This document shows positions 1 through 6,612 of a stretch of 12,557 nucleotides of DNA, piece after piece. Under the pieces are notes generated by a model, which ran no database searches, had not been told where the DNA came from, and was given only the letters and a program-made list of their open reading frames with translations. The stretch comes from Polyrhizophydium stewartii (lineage: Eukaryota; Chytridiomycota; Chytridiomycetes; Rhizophydiales): the NCBI GenBank assembly GCA_027604665.1, contig JADGIZ010000509.1, positions 1-12,557 of the forward strand, read 5' to 3'. The stretch's first letter is position 1. Every line of letters starts with the position of its first letter. The position numbers and the translations under genes were made by a program.

Positions 1-111
1 GCTGCCCGCTGCTGCCGCCTTGCCGCCTGCTGATCTTTGTCGCCGCTGCACAACCGCCGCCCGCCGGCCACCGCCCGCGACACCGACTACACCGGCGACC
101 GCCGCTGCCAG
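1..111 (+). other. Probable tail of an intron (5' part of the rhodanese gene)
   Basis: No ATG occurs in the first 225 bases, and the rhodanese reading frame has an in-frame TGA at 31-33. The frame therefore cannot begin here. A CAG at 109-111, preceded by C-rich sequence and a CTGAT at 30-34, is a plausible 3' splice site leading into the first visible exon. The upstream exon carrying the start codon should lie left of the window. The exact acceptor is inferred. Confidence 0.5.
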
Positions 112-801
112 GCGCAACGGCTCTCGGTTCGCGCCTTCTCGGCCTCGGCCGTGTCGCGCGGCCTGTTCGCCGACTACGTCAAGTCGGTCAAGCCCAACGT
201 CAAGGAGATTACGCCGTCCGACCTCTATGCCCGCATGAGCGCCGACCCTGCAAACGGAATGCCGACGTCTCTCCACATCCTGGACGTCAGGTGCGCTCGG
301 CACGCTCGCCGGTGCCGGGAGTGCCTTCCAGGCAGCCGCCCGCCTTGGCGGGCTTTCCAGCGCGCATGCTGATGATGTGCTCTCCGCGGCGTGCATTCGC
401 AGGGAGACGTACGAGTGGAACGAGGAGTACATCCCCGCGGCCATCTACACGGGCCGCGGCACCCTCGAGCGTGACATTGTGAGTTTCGTGTGCTGCGAGT
501 GGACCGCGAGCAAGCCGCGGACAAGCCGCGACCACACCGTGGCCGGAAGCGGCGCCGATCTGACCGTGCTGACGACTCTCATTGCGGCTGCCGCCAACAG
601 GAGGGCGTCGTGCCCGACCCGTACGACGAGGTTGTTGTTTACTGCGCCGGTGGCGTGCGCTCGGTGCTCGCCGCGGACTCGCTGCAGAAGATGGGCTACA
701 AGAACGTCTACTCGCTGGCTGGTGGCATCAGCGGCTGGAAGAAGGCCGAGCTGCCCGTCACCGAGAACTTTTCGACGTACTCGGAGAGGGTCAAGTACTA
801 A
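112..801 (+). CDS. Single-domain rhodanese (sulfurtransferase), probably mitochondrial; 5' partial
   Basis: Exons 112-290, 403-478 and 601-801 splice in frame. Introns are 291-402 (GTGCGC...CAG, CTGAT branch) and 479-600 (GTGAGT...CAG). The product shows the rhodanese fold: an ILDVRE strand at the first junction, then a VVVYCAGGVRS active-site loop. The catalytic Cys codon is at 643-645, followed by the six-residue CxxxxR loop and a conserved AGGISGW segment, ending at TAA 799-801. Before the domain lies an Arg/Ser/Ala-rich, acid-poor stretch (LSVRAFSASAVSRGLF) that looks like a mitochondrial presequence. Family knowledge: proteins of this size (yeast Rdl1/Rdl2, animal TSTD1) transfer sulfane sulfur, for example between thiosulfate and glutathione. 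The presequence role is inferred. The N-terminus is missing because the gene runs off the left edge. DRG2 starts 147 bp downstream on the same strand. Confidence 0.9.
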
Positions 802-947
802 GCGCCCCGTCCCGCAGCATGCCCAAATATCACTGCTCCATCGATTTAAAGTGCTGCCGCTGCGGCCGGCATCGCGGGCTCTGGCCAAGGCCGGTGCGAG
901 CAGCTGTTTTGCTTGTGGTTTTTGGTCCAGAATGCACTTGGCGCAAA
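802..947 (+). other. Short intergenic region, rhodanese to DRG2
   Basis: These 146 bp must hold both the 3' end of the rhodanese transcript and the DRG2 promoter/5' UTR. A T-rich patch (ttttgcttgtggtttttggtc) at about 907-927 precedes the DRG2 ATG. I see no canonical AATAAA or TATA box. Confidence 0.4.
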
Positions 948-2689
948 ATGGGAATCCTCGAAAAGATTGGTGGGCCGACAAAGCGCCAGGCGGCGCCGGG
1001 CAGCAGCGCACGCCTCGCCGCACCGGGCTGCGGCGGTAGATCCGCGGCGGCCAGGCACGCAGTGATGCTGCCTGGCTCTCGCACGCTCGGCCCTCCCGCC
1101 GCGGCCCAGCCAGCGCGTGCCCAGGCGTTCGACGATCTTGTCGCCCGGGGCTGCTGAAGGAACCCTGTAGCAGCCGCTGACCCCGACGGCCCGCAACGCC
1201 CGCTGCTCCTGGCACCCACGTCTGCGCCGGCGCCTATGCCCGCACGCTCCCGCTGCAGCCGACATCGAACGCGAGGTCTCCAAGACCCAGAAGAACAAGG
1301 CCACCGAGTACCACCTCGGCCTGCTCAAGGCCAAGCTGGCCAAGTACAGGGCGATGCTGCTCGAGCCGCAGGGCAAGAGCGGGCCCAAGGGCGTCGGCTT
1401 CGACGTCGTGCGCTCGGGCGACGCCCGCGTCGCCATGGTGGGCTTCCCGTCCGTCGGCAAGTCGACGCTGCTGTCCAAGGTCACGGCCACCAAGTCAGAG
1501 GCGGCGTCGTACGAGTTCACGACCCTGACGTGCATGTGAGGCGCACACCCTGCTGCGACACAGGCCGAGTTGCCCGCTGCCCCATCTGGCCGCTGCTGAC
1601 TGCGCCGCTCGGATCCGTGCAGTCCCGGCAAGATCAACTACAACGGCGCACAGATCCAGCTGCTTGATCTGCCCGGAATCATCGAAGGCGCCGCCCAGGG
1701 CAAGGGCCGTGGACGGCAGGGTGAGCGGCGGGCCAGCGCCGGGTCGGCTCCAGACTCTGCGGCTGACCGCCGCGGATGTGCGTGCAGTGATTGCGGTCGC
1801 CAAGACGGCAGACCTGATTCTGATGATGCTCGATGCTACAAAAGGCCCGCGCCAGCGTGAGCTGCTTGAGGCCGAGCTCGAGGCCGTCGGCATCCGCATC
1901 AACACGCACAAGCCAAACATCTACTTCAAGGTCAAGAAGGGCGGCGGCATCTCGTTCAATGCAACGCTCAAGCTTACCCATCTGACCGAGCGGACAGTGA
2001 TTGGCGTGCGTCTGAGCGGATAGAGCGTGCTGGACTCGCGTATGGATGCTGACTGCGCGCACATGGCCACGGCAGATCTTGCACGATTACAAGGTGCGCT
2101 TTGCCTCTTCGTCTTGTCTCCAGGCGGATTGCGGCGAAGCGCTGACCCGCGGCTGCGCAGATTCACAATGCCGAGGTGCTCATCCGCGAAGACGCCACCG
2201 TCGACCAGTTCATCGACGTTGTGCTCGGCAATCGCAAGTACATCAAGTGCCTGTACTGCTACAACAAGATCGACCAGGTGCGCTTGGCTCGTCCGAGGGC
2301 TGTTGGCGCGTGCTACTCACAATACCTCGTGCGCGCAGATTCCCATCGAGGAGGTCGACCGGCTTGCGCGCCAAGACTACACGGTCGTCGTCTCGTGCGA
2401 GTCGGACCTCAACCTGGACTACCTGGTGCACCAGATCTGGCACCATCTTGACCTGATCCGCGTGTACACCAAGAAGCGCGGCGAGTTCCCAGACTTTGAG
2501 GGCGGCTTGATTCTCAAGCGCAACTCGACGGTCGAGCAGGTGTGCAAGGCCATCCACAGGTCGCTGATCAGCGAGTTCAAGTTTGCGCTCGTCTGGGGCA
2601 TCTCCACCAAGCACAACCCGCAGCGCGCCGGACTGACGCACATTGTCGAGGACGAGGATGTCATTCAGGTTGTCAAGAAGAAGGCGTGA
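948..2689 (+). CDS. DRG2: DRG2/Rbg2-type developmentally regulated GTP-binding protein
   Basis: Seven exons: 948-969, 1259-1535, 1623-1720, 1788-2005, 2076-2093, 2161-2277, 2339-2689. They give 366 aa, the usual size for this family. The start is fixed by MGILEKI, which after splicing runs into [20 protein letters not shown], the diagnostic DRG2 N-terminus (DRG1 differs). Motifs: G1 GFPSVGKST at residues 69-77; G2 in the [11 protein letters not shown] block near 92-102; G3 DLPG at 115-118 followed by [15 protein letters not shown]4 NKID at 246-249; G5 SCE at about 269-271. A C-terminal TGS domain (about 287-366) ends in [11 protein letters not shown]. Family knowledge: DRG/Rbg GTPases bind a DFRP partner (yeast Rbg2 binds Gir2), associate with ribosomes and help translation of difficult stretches. 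Introns are GT-AG with CTGAC-like branch sites, 61-87 nt except the first (289 nt). It converges on the kinase gene. Confidence 0.97.
970..1258 (+). other. DRG2: First intron of DRG2, 289 nt, unusually long for this window
   Basis: GTGGGC donor at 970 and GCTGCAG acceptor ending at 1258. It joins a 22-nt coding first exon to exon 2 in phase 1 (G plus CC gives Ala8). A CTGAC branch-like site is near 1177. It is 3-4 times longer than the other DRG2 introns. I see no coding potential that aligns to a known family. Confidence 0.85.
2076..2093 (+). other. DRG2: 18-nt microexon of DRG2
   Basis: The six codons ILHDYK lie between introns 2006-2075 (CTGAC branch) and 2094-2160. DRG2 proteins have ILHEYK at this point, and the spliced product keeps the family spacing exactly (ERTVIG-ILHDYK-IHNAEV). 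Both junctions are phase 0, so skipping would delete six residues without a frameshift. Confidence 0.93.
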
Positions 2690-2783
2690 GCGCAGATGCA
2701 TATTAAACAGCGTGGGTGGCTTTATCGCGTTCGCCAGCATTTCCCTCCCGCCAGAGGCCGCTCTGCTTCGGGTCAGATGCGGC
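2690..2783. other. Convergent intergenic region, DRG2 to kinase
   Basis: Only 94 bp separate the DRG2 stop (+) from the kinase stop (-). An A/T-rich patch (gcatattaaac, about 2699-2709) is the only polyadenylation-like element I see for DRG2. The 3' UTRs of the two genes probably overlap. Confidence 0.6.
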
Positions 2784-5700
2784 TCAGTCTGCACCGCCTC
2801 CGCCCCGCTGCTTCGGGCCAGCTCCGCTTTCGCCGCTGCTTGCACCGACTGTCTTTGTGCGCTCGAGCGTCGAGAACAGCGCCTGCGCGCTCTGCGGGCT
2901 TTTTGACGAAGGCTTCGGCGCGCGATAGGTGAAGCCGACAAAGGCGAGCTTCTTGCGCATCTCGAGTGCCTCGGCAGACTCGCCGCGCAGGGTCGAGTGC
3001 GTGTTGAGCATGCGCTGGACCTCGGCTTCGTCGACTTGGTCAAAGTACGACGTGTCGGTGCTTTCGTTGAGCTCGGGCACAAACGGCGGCGTCTGGGCAT
3101 GCAGGAGATCCCAGTCGATGGAATCGAACCACGGGTGCGCCTTGATGTCGTCGGCATCTCCCTCGCCGAGCATCCTGCTTACAAACGCTCGCGAAGAGCC
3201 AACGTCGCCGGGATCTCCGGCGCTGGCGCTGCTGCCACCGATGCCGCCGCCAGCGCGCGTCGGACTGCGCTGAGGCGATGCCGCGGACATTGGGCTTGTC
3301 GCAGTCTTTGTTGGCGCCGCAAAGACAATCTCCTTTCTCCCAAGGCGGTCGTGTGCGTCGCAGACGAGGCGGCTGATGAGGTCCTTGGCCTCGTCCGAGA
3401 CGTAAGGCTGGTCGGGGAAGTACAAGCTCGACCGCCAGTTGAGGATCTTGGCTTTTGTCTGGCTCTGGTTCTTGGAGCAGAAGGGCGGATAGCCAAAGAG
3501 CATCTCGAACAGGATGACGCCGAGCGACCACCAATCGCATCCCTTGTCGTACCCCTTGCCCAGGAGCACCTCTGGCGCAATGTAGTTGTTGGTGCCCACG
3601 ATCGAGAAGGCGGCAAACTTGCGAGTTGCGCTGCGCGCAGGCTGTTTGCCTGATCCTTGCTGTTGCTGCATTGCTGTTGGGGCGTCGGACTCGAGGATTG
3701 TCGTTGGCAGAGCCCCCTTGCCCTTGTCCGCGCCAGCGCCAAACAGCATGGTCTCGGATTTGGACATGGCTTTCATCGCAGGGTTTGATCCAAGTGGCCG
3801 CATCTGCGCTTCTTCTTCCTCCTCATCGTCGCCCTGCAATAGCTGGTCGTACTCGTCGCTGCGCCAGTCGTAAAAGTCTGTCGCAAGCCCAAAGTCGGCA
3901 AGCTTGAGATGGCCCTGGCCGTCAAACAGGAAGTTGTCGGGCTGCGCGAGTGATTCGTGTTGGTGTCAGCCGCCATTGCAGCAGTCAGACTTTCAGGCTA
4001 TCAAAGCGCGCGGTACCTTGACGTCGCGGTGGATCATTCTAACCGCCGCACCGCGGTGTCGTGTCAGCGAGCTGCACAGGATGACATCGCGTGCCGACAC
4101 AGCGCCACGCACCCAAGCTTGTGAACTTCCTCGATGGCGAGGATCATCTCGGCGCAGTAATGCCGCGCAAAAGACTCCTTGAAGATGTCGAGCTTGATGA
4201 GCAGCCCGAGAAGATCGCCGCCGGGCATGTACTCGAGCACAAAGTACAGATAGTCGTCGTCCTGGAAGGTGTAAATGAGCCGCACGATCCAGTCCGACAC
4301 CTCGGATGCGTTGGAGAGCAGATTACGCTCGCTGCGCACGTGATTCTCTTGGCGGCGTTTGAGCATCTCGGCTTTTTTGAGGATCTTCATGGCAAAGACC
4401 TCGCCCGTGGTCTTGTCGCGCACGAGCCGAACGACGCCAAAGCCGCCGTGCCCGAGCGTCTTGAGCATCTCAAAGTCGTTGATGGTGATCTTTTGGCGCA
4501 TCATGCGTATGTGCTCGCTCTCCTTGAGCAGCCAGTCCTCGCGGATCTTGCGGCGTTCTGCGGCCGTCTCGGCATTCTTCATCTCGTTGTCAAGCTGCAC
4601 GCGGCGGAGCGTGCGGCTCGACGGGCCAAGACGGAACAGCGACTCGAGGCGCGACTCCAGAGACGGCCTGGATGCCACGGCATTAGCGGTGTTTCCGCCG
4701 TTGGCTCCGCTGCTTCCGCTGCTGTTTCCGCCGCTGCTGCCAGCCCTGTTTCCGTTTTTGTCGGCAGAGGGCTGCTGCTGCGACACAGCCTCCTGAGTGG
4801 TCTGCTTAGATCCCGAAGCCTTGTTTGACTGCAACGCGGCATTCTTGGGCGACTTGACTCCCATGCGACTCAAATCGCCGAGCGACACTGTCGCGACCAT
4901 GGGTTTCTGCATGACCTTGGCGGTCTGCACGCGCTCGGGCGATAGTGCAGTCGCTGCTGATCCAGGTGCAGGTCCATTTTGAGTCGCGGAGGCTTCGATG
5001 CCCGCAGCCGTGGACATAATGAGCGTCGGTGCGCCGACACTGGGCTTTGGCCGCACGAGCGTTGTCGCACGGGACAGCACGTTTGTGATGAACGAGCGCT
5101 GGAACGTGCCTTCGGTCTTGCCCTCGATCTTTGCGTCGCCCTTGCGGTCTGCCGCTCCGACGACAGGCGATGCTGCGGGCTTGGACTCGCCCTTGCTACT
5201 TGCTGCGGCGGGGGAGCCGGATGCCAATTTGGATAGGCCGTCGCCGAGACTCGAGCTCTTCATGCTCTTGGACAGCGGCACGGGCTTACAAGGCAGTTCG
5301 GACGGTCTCTTTTGGATCACGTATCCAGGCGATGCATCTGAGGCATCGCAGTCAATTAATTAGCAGCTGCACACACCAGCAGCGCCTGCGCTCAATTGCA
5401 CGCACGCATCGTGTTTGCCTGGATGACCGAGGAGACATCCGACTGCGACTCGGCATGGACCCTATGGCTGCAGTGAGGCGCAGAGTGAGCCTTTGCGAAA
5501 GACAAGGGCAGCGGGCAGCTGGACAGCATACTCAAAGTTGGTGGGTGACGAGATTGTGGACTTGTCGATCCCATCGATTTTGCGGAGGGGTGAGCCGGCC
5601 GCTGATGCTCCTGCCTCGCTCGAACTGGCCTCTGGAGCAGGGATGTGTGTAAGTGTGCGGCTGCGACAAGCCGCAAGCCGTCGCGCCACGTACGGGCCAT

Positions 5701-6340
5701 GCCGGACCGGTCGTAGTCCTGTCGCTTTTCGCCATGTGCTAGATGGCTTGATGCGGCCGGTGCCATCACACAGCATCGCAAAGCGCCGAGAAGGGGCATC
5801 ATCAGCCCGTGGGGTCGACCGCATCGGCCGCGATGCGGCGGCGCTCACTCAAAGTTGCCCGGCGGCGAGATCAGCGCCTTGTCGATCTTTTTCGGGCCCG
5901 CATCGACATGTACGGTTGGCGCCTGCGGTAGCGCGCGGGCTGCATGTCGCCGTGGCGCGTTGCGCACGATTGTTTGGCCGCGGGACCCGACCATGGATCC
6001 GCGAGTGCCGATGAGGCACACGCGCACACATCACGATCACGGGCAGCACGGGGGGCGTGAGCATGCGCCTCTGGTGCGCCGGGATGTCTTCCGTCCCGTG
6101 CGTGCTCACGGGCTGCGCCTGTCTCCTTGGTCGATGCGGACGTTGCATCCGTGGCCAAGTGAGGGTCGATGTGCAGGCGATGCCTGCCGCGACGCCCAGT
6201 CAGCGACGATCTCCCAGCCCGCGCCCGCGAGGCGCTTCACTGTCGTGCGTGCGCGCAGCAGCGGAGGCCATGCCACTGGACACGCACTCCATGTTCATAG
6301 GCGCCGAGATCATCTCCTTGGAGATGCTTTTCTTGTACAT
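2784..6340 (-). CDS. NDR-family AGC kinase with three N-terminal CRIB motifs (spliced model, 945 aa)
   Basis: Exons in transcript order: 6340-6288, 6183-6110, 5939-5849, 5746-5694, 5631-5532, 5467-5406, 5337-4113, 4038-4017, 3941-2784. CRIB cores start near residues 11, 66 and 117. A Ser/Ala/Gly-rich linker (about 170-380) leads to the NDR N-terminal regulatory segment (385-432, basic, KESEHIRMMRQK) that in this family binds Mob. Kinase signs: GHGGFG loop 440-445, Lys462 (FAMK), Glu481, HRDVKPDN with Asp558, DFG 576-578, activation-loop Ser673 (AAFSIVGT), APE 682-684, hydrophobic-motif Thr898 (AFVGFTYR). The Ser, the hydrophobic motif and the N-terminal segment identify NDR/LATS (Cbk1/Orb6-like). 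Family knowledge: such kinases control polarity and cell separation. The kinase half (from 5337 down) is certain. The join to the CRIB exons rests on one 68-nt intron that is in frame with good signals. If it is wrong, the kinase would start at ATG 5263-5261 and the CRIB exons would be a separate gene. Confidence 0.85.
4017..4038 (-). other. 22-nt microexon carrying the kinase catalytic loop
   Basis: Between introns 4039-4112 (74 nt) and 3942-4016 (75 nt). With two bases borrowed from the previous exon it encodes GMIHRDVK. This restores the canonical HKLG-MIHRDVK-PDNFLF catalytic loop including Asp558. Without it the kinase would lack its catalytic base and lose frame. Confidence 0.93.
5338..5405 (-). 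other. Intron that joins the CRIB exons to the kinase exon
   Basis: 68 nt, donor GTGCGT, branch-like CTAAT and acceptor CCTCAG. The phase-1 junction (C plus AT gives His145) keeps the CRIB frame and the kinase frame in register. If unspliced, the CRIB frame meets TGA at 5394-5392 after four more codons. The kinase frame has TAA at 5362-5360, so the kinase exon cannot be read from upstream without splicing. Confidence 0.7.
5406..5631 (-). other. CRIB cassette 3 (two exons)
   Basis: Exon 5631-5532 ends in LRKIDGIDKSTISSPTNF plus GA. Intron 5468-5531 (GTATGC...CTGCAG, 64 nt) follows. Exon 5467-5406 begins with C and then HRVHAESQSDVSSV. The spliced core ISSPTNFDHRVH is the best CRIB match of the three. 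The frame reads on from cassette 2 in phase 1 through the 62-nt intron 5632-5693, and on to the kinase in phase 1 through intron 5338-5405. Confidence 0.82.
5694..5939 (-). other. CRIB cassette 2 (two exons)
   Basis: Exon 5939-5849 ends in PKKIDKALISPPGNF plus GA. Exon 5746-5694 begins with C and then HLAHGEKRQDYDRSGMA. The spliced core is ISPPGNFDHLAH. The donor GTGAGC at 5848 splits the codon at the same place as in cassettes 1 and 3. The acceptor (CAAG ending at 5747) is an AAG site, chosen because it alone gives the H..H of CRIB. The nearby TAG at 5740-5739 would destroy the motif. The upstream acceptor (ATGCAG ending at 5940) is the least certain junction, and an extra small exon may lie within 5940-6109. 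Confidence 0.7.
6110..6340 (-). other. CRIB cassette 1 (two exons)
   Basis: Exon 6340-6288 encodes MYKKSISKEMISAPMNM plus the first two bases of a codon. Intron 6184-6287 (GTGCGT...GGCAG, CTGAC branch) follows. Exon 6183-6110 begins with the rest of Glu and then HRLHIDPHL. The spliced core ISAPMNMEHRLH fits the CRIB pattern ISxP..F.H..H, with Met in place of Phe. ATG 6340 has G at -3 and is the first ATG in this frame. An in-frame open stretch continues upstream without an ATG, so an upstream exon cannot be fully excluded. Confidence 0.8.
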
Positions 6341-6612
6341 GGCCGCGCAGGATTCACGGCCGAAGCCTCTGTCGCTGTCGCTGCAGTGGTTCTGGCTCAC
6401 CACCAGCCAAACTCTGCCGGCGTGTGCTCTCGCGCACACCCACGAGCAACGCGCTAACCTGACGACGCCCAGAGACGGCACGGTTCACCTCGGCAACTCA
6501 GATCGCCGACAATCCGAGCCCAAACCTCGATGGTTTATTGCGCGCACGGATTATCATCAGGACTGCAAGCGCTCGGGCATTCACTCCGCCACTTTTGGAG
6601 CAGAGGCAGCCG
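6341..6612 (-). other. Intergenic region, Rsc7-PHD gene to CRIB-kinase gene
   Basis: 272 bp between two genes on the same strand. It holds the likely polyadenylation signal of the upstream gene (6534-6539) and the promoter/5' UTR of the CRIB-kinase. No TATA box is visible. Confidence 0.5.
6534..6539 (-). terminator. Polyadenylation signal AATAAA for the Rsc7-PHD gene
   Basis: A perfect AATAAA on the minus strand, 73 nt past the stop codon at 6615-6613. It is the only canonical signal placed correctly behind a gene in the window. Use is inferred from position. Confidence 0.6.

Noticed and set aside
377..1039. Plus-strand 220-aa frame across the rhodanese 3' end
   Set aside because: It runs through two introns and the intergenic gap in the wrong frame. 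The rhodanese motifs are in another frame.
948..2689. DRG1/Rbg1 rather than DRG2
   Set aside because: The MGILEKI start, [31 protein letters not shown] and DATKG blocks are of the DRG2 type.
4091..4828. Plus-strand 245-aa frame opposite the kinase
   Set aside because: It is the antisense shadow of the kinase N-lobe, whose motifs are unmistakable on the minus strand.
5738..5848. Alternative acceptor CTAG at 5740-5739 for the second half of CRIB 2
   Set aside because: It uses a more usual TAG and keeps an open frame to CRIB 3, but it gives DTWRKATG in place of the H-x-x-H of CRIB. The AAG site eight bases earlier restores the motif.
5337..6340. Two or three separate small CRIB genes in tandem
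   Set aside because: Cassettes 2 and 3 have no start codon of their own in frame with good context, and the phases chain through to the kinase. Kept as an alternative but considered less likely.
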